From: Anaerolineaceae bacterium
Lineage (GTDB): Bacteria; Chloroflexota; Anaerolineae; Anaerolineales; Anaerolineaceae
Direction: 5' to 3'
DNA length: 16,382 bases
Assembly: GCA_003446605.1 (NCBI GenBank)
Contig: DMDF01000130.1
Coordinates: 1-16,382 of the forward strand
Shown here: piece by piece, positions 7,653 through 14,661 of the stretch
Position numbering within the stretch: the first letter of the stretch is position 1
Layout of the letters: each line of letters begins with the position of its first letter
Made by a program: the position numbers and the translations under genes
The notes under the pieces: model-generated
What the model was told of the DNA's origin: nothing
The model's database searches: none
The model's input: the letters and a program-made list of their open reading frames with translations, nothing else

Positions 7653-7743
7653 TGACATTAATGTTTCAATATGCCCTTTTATGATCAATTTGCAAAAAAT
7701 AGGTCAAAAAGGGCATATCTGTTTGTAATTGACATTGTTTCAA
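7653..7743. promoter_or_regulatory. Divergent control region with inverted and direct repeats
   Basis: A 12-bp exact inverted repeat, ATATGCCCTTTT (7669-7680) and AAAAGGGCATAT (7707-7718), lies between the divergent genes. It is flanked by two copies of a split element: TGACATT-AAT-GTTTCAA (7653-7669) and TGACATT-GTTTCAA (7730-7743). The GTTTCAA parts are 74 bases apart, about seven helical turns. AraC-type activators often bind direct repeats, so these are candidate sites for the PocR/AraC regulator. The 12-bp repeat could be a second operator. Confidence 0.6.
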
Positions 7744-7762
7744 AAAAAGCAATCGATATAAT
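7735..7762 (+). promoter_or_regulatory. Possible promoter of the hydrolase gene
   Basis: TATAAT (7757-7762) is a consensus -10. The best -35 at usable spacing is TTGTTT (7735-7740, 16 bases away); a perfect TTGACA (7729-7734) is 22 bases away, too far. A weak -35 with an upstream repeat fits an activator-dependent promoter. The leader would be about 120 bases long. Confidence 0.45.
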
Positions 7763-7888
7763 CATAATAACTAGCTAAATCTATTCAACAAAGTGTTGTT
7801 GATAAGCATTTAATTTCCATGGGAGGTGCGAATCAATATAAAACTAGGATGACCTCGATTCAAAAGACAAGCTATTGGAGGCAAAACA

Positions 7889-9175
7889 ATGATTAATTTT
7901 GATATGGAAAAATTTGTAAATGAAGTAAGCAAGAAATATATTATTAAACGATTCAGCCGTGGTCTTACGGGTGTTGTGAAATTGGGGTTTAGTGATGAAG
8001 CTTGGTTAATAACCTATGAGAATGGCACAGTTGTGAAATGTGAAAAGACTACAGTTGATGAAGAAGCAGATATTTTCGTATGTGCTACGGATGAACAATG
8101 GGAGAAAATGCTGCACGTGAGCCCTCCGCCATTCTACAATGCTTATACAGTTGCTTCAGCTTACCATGGCATAAAGACGAGTTCCAATTTAATGTCGATA
8201 CAATACACGCCGTATATGTCAGAGATAATTAAACAAATGCGACGTTTTTACAACGATCAATTTGAAGATGTTGATCCAGAACCGCAAAAACCCGATGTGC
8301 GTTTTGATGCCGTGACAGGGCATTATGTTTATCTAACAATTGATGGAATTGAATACAGAGTTTACTATGAGGAATCCGGTCAGGGGATCCCATTCTTGTT
8401 GCAGCATACAGCCGGAACGGATAGTAGAGAATATCGCTTTTTGATGAATGACCCGGATTTCACAAAAGATTTTCGGTTTATTGCTTATGATTTGCCTTAC
8501 CATGGTAAATCATTACCACCATTTAATTATCCATGGTGGAACCATGAATATCGTTTGGAGTTGGATTTTATCCTCAAGTTTATGGATGCGTTCATTGAAG
8601 CTCTTAATTTGGACCGACCGGCTTACATGGGTTGCTCAATGGGTGGGCATCTAGCTCCTGACCTCGCCTATTATCGCCCCGAAAAATTCCGAGCGGCAGT
8701 TGGAATTGGTGCAGGGCTCTCTACTTCACAAGAAGCCGTTTCTTCAGAGATGATAGATTCTCTGGGCTTTGCACATGTTAATCCTCAGGTTAGTATTCTT
8801 TATGAAGGCGCTGCGAACGAAAGCATTGTTGCTCCTTACCCTTACACTACTCCTAATTCTCGTCGTGAGGTCGGCTGGGTGTATAGCGCCGGTGGACCGG
8901 GAGTGTTTGGTGGTGATTTATACTATTATTACTTTGATCATAATCTCACCGGTAAAGCACAGGATATCGATACATCAAAATGCATGCTTTACTTATTAAC
9001 CGGTACCTATGATCCAGGTACTCCACCACAAACCTCCCAAGCACTAGCCGACCAGGTTAAGGGCAGCAAACTGATATTTATGGAGGGTGTCGGACATTAC
9101 TCAATGCTTGAAGCGTATTCAACATTCAAGAAATACTTCGTGGATGTAGCCAATGAAATAAAAACATTGAAATAA
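7889..9175 (+). CDS. SCP2-like domain / alpha-beta hydrolase fusion
   Basis: A 428-residue two-part protein with no signal peptide. Residues 1-120 resemble an SCP2-type lipid-binding domain (FSDEAWLITYENGTVVKC, EADIFVCATDEQWEKMLH, SPPPFYNAYTVASAYHG). From about 145 a full alpha/beta hydrolase follows: oxyanion region LLQHTAGTDSREYRF (170-184), nucleophile elbow MGCSMGGH with Ser250, acid in TGTYDP (Asp375) and GVGHYS with His403. Characterised relatives hydrolyse esters, lactones or C-C bonds; the substrate is not evident. A hydrophobic-ligand domain suggests a lipid-like or aromatic substrate. GGAGG lies seven bases before the ATG. It is divergent from the MFS/AOR operon and shares its control region, so it probably acts in the same pathway, perhaps releasing the aldehyde or its precursor. 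Confidence 0.88.
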   Translation: MINFDMEKFVNEVSKKYIIKRFSRGLTGVVKLGFSDEAWLITYENGTVVKCEKTTVDEEADIFVCATDEQWEKMLHVSPPPFYNAYTVASAYHGIKTSSNLMSIQYTPYMSEIIKQMRRFYNDQFEDVDPEPQKPDVRFDAVTGHYVYLTIDGIEYRVYYEESGQGIPFLLQHTAGTDSREYRFLMNDPDFTKDFRFIAYDLPYHGKSLPPFNYPWWNHEYRLELDFILKFMDAFIEALNLDRPAYMGCSMGGHLAPDLAYYRPEKFRAAVGIGAGLSTSQEAVSSEMIDSLGFAHVNPQVSILYEGAANESIVAPYPYTTPNSRREVGWVYSAGGPGVFGGDLYYYYFDHNLTGKAQDIDTSKCMLYLLTGTYDPGTPPQTSQALADQVKGSKLIFMEGVGHYSMLEAYSTFKKYFVDVANEIKTLK

Positions 9176-9240
9176 AAATACTCAAAAACCTTTGTCGCAT
9201 TCACCGAAACAAATTGTGGATCAAATTTTAAGTAGTTATG

Positions 9241-9270
9241 CAAAACACCCGCCAAATTGCGGGTGTTTTG
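9241..9270 (+). terminator. Strong hairpin terminator after the hydrolase gene
   Basis: A 12-bp perfect stem (9241-9252 with 9259-9270) encloses a six-base loop. The right arm ends in GUGUUUUG and the left arm begins CAAAACAC, so it could act in both directions. It lies 65 bases after the hydrolase stop and marks the right edge of the AT-rich block. Confidence 0.8.
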
Positions 9271-9416
9271 AGTTTATCTGTTTGTGGATGAACACTGAGG
9301 AATATCTTAAAGTGTTTGAATGAAAAAACTGTATCATTATTTTATGTTATATTGTCAGAGACAGACAACTCATACATGGCGTTGGAATAGTAAAATAGAA
9401 TGTGGGAGGATGAAGA

Positions 9417-10400
9417 ATGCAATACCGCGAATTAGGACGTACCGGGTGGAAGATATCTGCGCTGAGTTTTGGATCGTGGGCAATCGGTGGCAGCTGGGGC
9501 GCTACCAGAGATGATGAATCCATTGCAGCCTTGCACCGTGCCCTTGATTTGGGTGTCAATTTTTTCGATACAGCCGATGTATATGGCGATGGGCGCAGCG
9601 AACGCTTGCTGGCGCAGTTGCGCAAAAAGAGAAAAGAGCCTTTCTACATTGCCACCAAAGCCGGACGGCGCTTGGATCCGCATGTGGCATCCGGCTACAA
9701 CCGCGCTAACCTGACTGCTTTTGTGGAACGCAGCTTGAAGAATCTGGAAACGGATGCGATTGACTTATTGCAACTGCACTGCCCACCTACCGAGGTGTAT
9801 TACATGCCCGAAGTATTCGGGATACTGAATGACCTGGTAGCTGCCGGAAAACTGCGCTACTACGGCGTGAGCGTTGAAAAAGTGGAAGAAGCGCTGAAAG
9901 CCATCGAATATCCCAATGTGCAGAGCGTGCAGATCATCTTCAATATGTTCCGCCACCGACCTGCCGAGTTGCTATTTGAACAAACTAAAAAGAAAAAGGT
10001 GGGTATTCTAGCGCGCGTACCGCTGGCTTCTGGCATGCTGACCGGCAAGTTCAAGGCGAATTCCAGTTTTGCAGCGGACGATCACCGTGCTTTCAATCGC
10101 GATGGTGCTGCTTTTGACCGTGGCGAGACTTTTTCTGGCGTGGAGTTTGAAGAGGGCTTGCAGGCTGTGGAGGAACTCAAAGCTATCTGCCCACAGGGCA
10201 TGAGCCTGGTGCAGTTTGCTTTACGCTGGATATTGATGTTTGACGCGGTCACCTGTGCCATTCCGGGCGCAAAACGCCCTGCTCAGGCTGAAGAGAATTT
10301 CAGCGCGGCTGACCTTCTACCGCTCTCGCCAGAAACGATGGCACAGGTGCAGGCGATCTATGACCGTTCCATCCGTGAACAGGTGCACCAGCGCTGGTAA
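9417..10400 (+). CDS. Aldo/keto reductase
   Basis: Cytoplasmic NAD(P)H-dependent oxidoreductase of 327 residues with a (beta/alpha)8 barrel. The catalytic tetrad is visible: Asp51 and Tyr56 in FFDTADVYGDGRSE, Lys81 in YIATKAG and His121 in LLQLHCPP. The C-terminal SLVQFALRWILMFDAVTCAIPGAKRPAQAEEN carries the cofactor-binding region. It resembles the YghZ/IolS-like group that reduces small aldehydes or ketones; the natural substrate is unknown. GGGAGGA precedes the ATG at 9417; an upstream in-frame extension would lack a ribosome site. It stands alone between a strong terminator and a gene-poor stretch, so a link to either neighbouring aldehyde cluster is only by proximity. Its G+C is higher than the block to its left. 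Confidence 0.93.
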   Translation: MQYRELGRTGWKISALSFGSWAIGGSWGATRDDESIAALHRALDLGVNFFDTADVYGDGRSERLLAQLRKKRKEPFYIATKAGRRLDPHVASGYNRANLTAFVERSLKNLETDAIDLLQLHCPPTEVYYMPEVFGILNDLVAAGKLRYYGVSVEKVEEALKAIEYPNVQSVQIIFNMFRHRPAELLFEQTKKKKVGILARVPLASGMLTGKFKANSSFAADDHRAFNRDGAAFDRGETFSGVEFEEGLQAVEELKAICPQGMSLVQFALRWILMFDAVTCAIPGAKRPAQAEENFSAADLLPLSPETMAQVQAIYDRSIREQVHQRW

Positions 10401-11257
10401 ATCGAAAAAGGGATAAATTATGGAGCGGCAGGGATTATTTATGAGGTCATCTGGCTAATGCCGATGGAACTACCTGGAAGACCATGCGCAATATAAAATA
10501 AAGCAGGGATTTAGCTAATTGAGAATTATCAAGGGAACATTCTTGAAACGACTTAACTTAACAACCTGACAAGCATTGGAGAGAATGGAGCAGAGATGAC
10601 ATTGCAGACGGAGGGGAATTCTTCCGCTGTGGATTTGACCCAACTCGCAGTTAAAAACGAAGAAACAGATCAGCAAGCAGAAGTACCTGGTCTATTGGAT
10701 GTTAGCAAAGTAATCCTACCTGAAAGACCATACCATGGTATAACATATCGTTTTCTGGCAGTGTGATAAGTGGAGAGTTGCGACCTGAATTAAGTCACCC
10801 TTACGTAAGAAAGTTCCAAGGTGGTTTTCCGCTTCAGAAGTAAGGATGATCAAGTATGGTCCTGCATTGACGGTGGAGAAGGATCTGGGCATTAAGGATA
10901 ATTAAGCCCTGACACAAAGCAACTTATTACCCACTTTACCGTTGAATTACTGCTTTTCTTATCTCTGCACAGACTGAGATTATCGATTCGGGCATTAACT
11001 TAGGTAAAAGTGTTGGGGAAAAATAGTGTCTAGTGGATAGTTTACCCGGGTTTAAAAACCTTAAAGAGGAAATTCACCTTTATTTTTTGAAGAGTTGAAT
11101 GGACTTACTAAATTAAGTTGAAATGATGTGTCAGCTTTCCAGATTGGTCGTTGCTGCTGACCACGTATTGTGATGGGAAATTCTTTTATCAACATCATGT
11201 AAAAAACAAGTATAAAAGCCACCTGAAAGTCCGTCGAATAAACTCAATCCAACTGCT
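10401..11257. other. Gene-poor stretch, possibly a decayed gene
   Basis: About 850 bases with no recognised gene. One short frame (10596-10766, 56 codons, GGAG five bases upstream) encodes MTLQTEGNSSAVDLTQLAVK and onward to an LPERPYHG segment. Protein-like scraps continue in the other two frames (from 10763 and from 10846 to 10905), which could be a frameshifted remnant or chance. A near-identical 16-mer, CTACCTG(G/A)AAGACCAT, occurs at 10470 and 10716 and reads LPGRP/LPERP in the same frame. ATACCATGGTAT (10730-10741) is a 12-bp palindrome. No family could be assigned. Confidence 0.4.
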
Positions 11258-11295
11258 GTTCCGCATGGTGGAACGAGTATTCCGTAAAATAGAAC
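11258..11295. promoter_or_regulatory. Two tandem IclR-like inverted repeats
   Basis: GTTCCGCATGGTGGAAC (11258-11274) is an inverted repeat with one mismatch. A second, weaker element, TTCCGTAAAATAGAA (11280-11294), starts 21 bases after the equivalent TTCC of the first, two helical turns away on the same DNA face. GTTC-N-GAAC sites of about 15-17 bases are typical of IclR-family operators, and an iclR gene is convergent with this operon. They lie upstream of the -35 box, a position suited to activation. Confidence 0.5.
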
Positions 11296-11313
11296 ACGAA
11301 AATAGATGTCGTC

Positions 11314-11341
11314 TTGATAAACTTTTTTTTCGTTCTATTAT
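11314..11341 (+). promoter_or_regulatory. Candidate promoter of the channel-FIST-ALDH operon
   Basis: TTGATA (11314-11319), a 16-base spacer and TATTAT (11336-11341) give one mismatch in each box. Transcription would begin near 11348, about 57 bases before the first start codon. The IclR-like repeats end about 20 bases upstream of the -35. Confidence 0.55.
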
Positions 11342-11404
11342 TTTATTAACGTGTTTTATAGGAATATCAGCCAATCAAATTCAATCAAGTGGAGGTAAAT
11401 CAAA

Positions 11405-11902
11405 ATGAATATCTTAGGTGTAGCTTTATTCTTATTTGGAATAGCCTTCTTTGTATTCGGTTTATCGTGCCTGGGCAAGGGCCCCCTCAAAGAAGCAGCC
11501 GTGATACTCACCCTGGTGGGGATCATCAATGCCATCCTCAGTGTCTACCTGGTTGTTAAAGTGGACCCCGTTGCGGGGGGACTGGCTCTCACCCTCTCCC
11601 TGGCTTGGTTGGTAGCCGGCTGGAACAACCTGAAGGGTTATGGGCTCCTGCCCTTCGGTAATATGGCCATCTTCAGCGCTGTATGGGTTGCCCTCTATTC
11701 CGTATCCTTCTGGAGCCAGGGGGCGATCACCTTCGGCATCTGCACGGTTTTGTGGGTATGGGCTTTTGTCTCGGCTGCCTTGTTAGCTTACGGAAAAACT
11801 TCGGTGAAGGTGGTGGCTTGGACCTATATCATCGAAGCTTTCATAACACTGCTCTATCCCGCCTGGTGCCTGGTGTTCGGGGTACCATTTATTTTGGGAT
11901 AG
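11405..11902 (+). CDS. UreI/AmiS-family small-solute channel
   Basis: A 165-residue protein with six predicted helices and the pattern of UreI/AmiS urea and amide channels. The C-terminal half (VLWVWAFVSAALLAYGK, then WTYIIEAFITLLYPAWCLVF with Glu144) aligns by eye with the H. pylori UreI segment IWLAWGVLWLTAFIE...LAIIEGILTAWIPAWLLF. It is shorter than UreI (about 195) because the loop after helix 2 is reduced to KVDPVAGG. The protein contains no histidine, so the periplasmic His-based acid gating of H. pylori UreI cannot operate. GGAGG lies about nine bases before the ATG. It is first in an operon with a FIST protein and an aldehyde dehydrogenase; no urease or amidase gene is near. It may pass urea, a short amide or another small neutral molecule. 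Confidence 0.82.
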   Translation: MNILGVALFLFGIAFFVFGLSCLGKGPLKEAAVILTLVGIINAILSVYLVVKVDPVAGGLALTLSLAWLVAGWNNLKGYGLLPFGNMAIFSAVWVALYSVSFWSQGAITFGICTVLWVWAFVSAALLAYGKTSVKVVAWTYIIEAFITLLYPAWCLVFGVPFILG

Positions 11903-11977
11903 GGGTGCGAATTCAATCCGATGCACAATCAAATTGATCTCTCTATTAATTAGAACAATCAAGAAAGAGGTAATCCA

Positions 11978-13144
11978 ATGTTAGGAGCAAATACAGGCTC
12001 TAGTACCAATGCCAATTCCTTTATGGCAGGTAAAGAAGCTGCAGCCAAAGCGAAAGTGGGGCTTTCCAGCGCGAAGGTTGCTTTTGTTTATGCCAGTGTG
12101 GCTTATGACCTTGATCAATTGTTGAAGGGAATCAGCGAAGAACTTCCCGGCGTGCCTGTGATTGGTAATACTTCGTTTACGGGTGTGATCACACCAGAAG
12201 GATTTATTACTGGTGAAAGTGGTTTTGTGGGGATCCTTGCACTGTCGGACGAAGATCTGGTAGTTGGTGTTGCAGCGTTACCGAAAACAGGCGGCGCGCG
12301 AACTACTGGCGAAGAAGTGGCGAGGAAAGCTTTACAATCCGCAGGCAAAACTTGCCCGCCCGATTATTTCTATATGGTGGCACCTCCAGGAGAAGAAGAG
12401 TTTTTCTTGAAGGGCATTACCGATGTCATCGGCAGGACACCCTTCTTTGGCGGAAGTGCTGCTGATAATAGTATCTCGGGGGAATGGAAACTGTTCTCAG
12501 AAGAAGGCTCTTTCCCCGATGGCATTGCAGTGGCTTTCTTCTACACCAGCAAGCCCTTTGCGAACTATTTCACAGGCGCTTATCATGAGACCAGTGACAT
12601 GGGCATTATTACCAAGATTGACGGCAACCGAAAGCTGGTCGAAATTGACGGCAAACCAGCCCTTAAAAAATACGCCGCATGGACAGGCGTTGACCCTGAC
12701 TCTCTCATGGGGGGAGCTTTGCTCGTGGCAGCGATCACTTCCCCGCTGGGTGTAAAGGATAGGTTGGGTGATCTGGTTGCTATTCGCCACCCGATGAACG
12801 GGAATGATGATTATTCAATGAACATCGGCAACAACCTAGCTGTTGGCACTGCCATCATCCGCATGGAAGCCACTGTTGACGAACTGATCAGTTCGCCAAG
12901 GGATGCTATCAAGATCGTCAAGAAAAAACTATCCTCCCCGGTTGGAGCGTTTCACTTGGTACACTGCGGTGGCAGGCGTGCCGCCATTGGCGACCGAATT
13001 GATGAAGTTGTCACTCAAATCAAGAGTGAAGTGGGGGAGGTACCTTTTATCTGCGAATTCACATTCGGCGAATATGGCTATGAAGACGACGGCAACAACA
13101 CTTGCGGTGGTCTGATGCTTTCATTTACCGCCTTTGGTAAATAA
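11978..13144 (+). CDS. FIST-domain (FIST_N + FIST_C) sensory protein
   Basis: A 388-residue soluble protein made only of the FIST sensory fold. FIST_N spans about 30-220 (AFVYAS, LPGVPVIGNTSFTGVITPEGF, PFFGGSAADN). FIST_C spans about 225-385, with the typical end HLVHCGGRRAAIGDRIDEVV (327-346), VPFICEFTFGEYGYEDDGNNTCGGLMLSFTAFG. FIST domains are known as predicted small-ligand sensors, usually fused or adjacent to kinases, GGDEF or chemotaxis modules; here no output domain is fused or adjacent. AGAGG precedes the ATG at a normal distance. It lies between the channel gene (75-base gap) and the aldehyde dehydrogenase gene (27-base gap), so it may act as a substrate-binding or enzyme partner of this pathway. 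Its biochemical role is unknown. Confidence 0.9.
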   Translation: MLGANTGSSTNANSFMAGKEAAAKAKVGLSSAKVAFVYASVAYDLDQLLKGISEELPGVPVIGNTSFTGVITPEGFITGESGFVGILALSDEDLVVGVAALPKTGGARTTGEEVARKALQSAGKTCPPDYFYMVAPPGEEEFFLKGITDVIGRTPFFGGSAADNSISGEWKLFSEEGSFPDGIAVAFFYTSKPFANYFTGAYHETSDMGIITKIDGNRKLVEIDGKPALKKYAAWTGVDPDSLMGGALLVAAITSPLGVKDRLGDLVAIRHPMNGNDDYSMNIGNNLAVGTAIIRMEATVDELISSPRDAIKIVKKKLSSPVGAFHLVHCGGRRAAIGDRIDEVVTQIKSEVGEVPFICEFTFGEYGYEDDGNNTCGGLMLSFTAFGK

Positions 13145-13171
13145 GCAGTATTCAAAAACAGGAGAATGATC

Positions 13172-14608
13172 ATGAAAATGTTAATCGGTGGCAAGCCTGT
13201 GGATGCTTGTGACAAAACGGTCATCGAAATCATCAATCCAGCAACCGGACAGGTTATTGACACGGTACCCAACGCTGGAACAGAAGATGTTGCAATTGCT
13301 GTGGAAAAAGCCAAATCCGCTCAAAAAGAATGGGCCAGAGTTCCGATCCATCAGCGTGCTGAAATATTGCGTAAATTTCTGGCACTGGTCGATAAGCATA
13401 AAGAAGAGTTGGCTCAAACTCTCTCGACTGAGACGGGCAAGCCGATCAGAGAAGCCCGTGCTGAAATTGGTAACATTTCAATCGGATTCCAGGCATTTAT
13501 TGAGAAAGCCAAGCACCTGTACAGTGATGTCATCCCCAGCGGAATTGAAGCTGGTCAGGATAATACCATTCAATTCACCCTGCGAGAACCGATCGGGGTG
13601 GTGGCTTGTATCATTCCATTCAACTTTCCGTGTGATCTGTTTGACCAGAAAGTTGCTCCGACGCTGATGGCAGGGAATGCCGCAATTGTAAAGCCACCCC
13701 ATCAAAACCCATTGACGTTGTGCAAATTGACACAATTGATGATTGAGGCAGGAGTTCGCAATGGAGCAATTCAGATCCTTACAGGCGAAGGTCCCAAGGC
13801 GGGGGCAGCACTGACCGCACACCCTGACGTCCATAAAATCACTTTCACTGGTTCCACCGCAGTGGGCATTGAAACTGCAAAAGCTGCTGCCAGTCACCTG
13901 GCGCACATTTCGCTTGAGTTGGGGGGTAACGACGCCTTTCTTGTGCATGAGGATGCTGATGTGGATCTAGCCGTCGAGGAAATGATTTGGGGACGAATGT
14001 ACAATTGCGGGCAGGTCTGCTGTGCATCCAAGCGTTTTCTGGTCCATAATCGCATCCGGGACGAGTTTGCCGACAAGGCTTGTAAGCGGATTCGGGAACT
14101 CAAGTGCGGAGATCCATCTGATGAGAACACTCAGATTGCCTGCCTCGTAACCGAGAAGGCGGCGCAACGCGTCGAGGAGCAGGTGAACAAGACGGTGGAA
14201 CAGGGTGGCAAAATTGTGCTGGGGGGCAAGCGCAACGGAGCATTCTATGAGCCAACCGTTTTGGCAGATGTACCAAAGGAAGCTGACGTAGCCAACGATA
14301 TGGAAATTTTTGGACCAGTTGTCCCTATTATCGGCTTTGATACCATTGAGGAAGCCATTGAAATCGCCAATGCCTCTAAATATGGGTTGAGTGGCTGCAT
14401 CTTCACCAGCAATATGAAAATCGCTATGAAGGTAGCCACATCGCTGGAATGCGGCAGTGTGGTTATCAACGGAGCGAGTTTTTTCCGTAGTTTTGAAATG
14501 CCGTTTGGCGGCTACAAATATTCCGGGCTGGGCACAGAGGGTGTTCTCTCTACCTACGCTGAAGTCACACGTCTTAAAACCGTTGTCTTGAAAGATATCT
14601 TAGGCTGA
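13172..14608 (+). CDS. NAD(P)+-dependent aldehyde dehydrogenase
   Basis: Cytoplasmic enzyme of the ALDH superfamily oxidising an aldehyde to an acid. In 478-residue numbering: oxyanion Asn151 in PFNFP, cofactor Lys174 in VKPP, Rossmann FTGSTAVG (225-232), general base Glu249 in LELGGND, nucleophile Cys283 in NCGQVC, then EIFGPVVP and PFGGYKYSGLGTEG near the C-terminus. The length is usual. The overall pattern is close to succinate-semialdehyde, lactaldehyde and non-phosphorylating glyceraldehyde-3-phosphate dehydrogenases; the substrate cannot be chosen. Start 13172 (MKMLIGG) is preferred because GGAG lies seven bases upstream; the ATG at 13166 is only one base from GGAG. Glu249 and Cys283 argue against a CoA-acylating enzyme. 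Last gene of the UreI-FIST operon, ending at a convergent terminator. Confidence 0.95.
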   Translation: MKMLIGGKPVDACDKTVIEIINPATGQVIDTVPNAGTEDVAIAVEKAKSAQKEWARVPIHQRAEILRKFLALVDKHKEELAQTLSTETGKPIREARAEIGNISIGFQAFIEKAKHLYSDVIPSGIEAGQDNTIQFTLREPIGVVACIIPFNFPCDLFDQKVAPTLMAGNAAIVKPPHQNPLTLCKLTQLMIEAGVRNGAIQILTGEGPKAGAALTAHPDVHKITFTGSTAVGIETAKAAASHLAHISLELGGNDAFLVHEDADVDLAVEEMIWGRMYNCGQVCCASKRFLVHNRIRDEFADKACKRIRELKCGDPSDENTQIACLVTEKAAQRVEEQVNKTVEQGGKIVLGGKRNGAFYEPTVLADVPKEADVANDMEIFGPVVPIIGFDTIEEAIEIANASKYGLSGCIFTSNMKIAMKVATSLECGSVVINGASFFRSFEMPFGGYKYSGLGTEGVLSTYAEVTRLKTVVLKDILG

Positions 14609-14617
14609 AACCAATAT

Positions 14618-14661
14618 AACCCTGAGGGATGTGCAGCAAACATACGTCTCTCAGGGTTTTT
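14618..14661 (+). terminator. Rho-independent terminator of the ALDH operon
   Basis: AACCCTGAGGGA (14618-14629) pairs with TCTCTCAGGGTT (14647-14658), 12 bp with one G-T wobble, a 17-base loop and TTTTT to 14661. It overlaps the last codons of the convergent iclR gene by two bases and probably stops transcription from the left. Confidence 0.85.

Noticed and set aside
7849..7896. 15-codon frame overlapping the hydrolase start, a possible leader peptide
   Set aside because: Only a weak TAGG upstream and no attenuator hairpin or codon bias.
10401..10496. Open frame continuing in phase beyond the aldo/keto reductase stop
   Set aside because: The reductase is already full length; about 31 further codons without homology are probably chance.
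11151..11408. 85-codon open frame upstream of the channel gene
   Set aside because: No ribosome site, no family resemblance, and it runs through the predicted operator and promoter.
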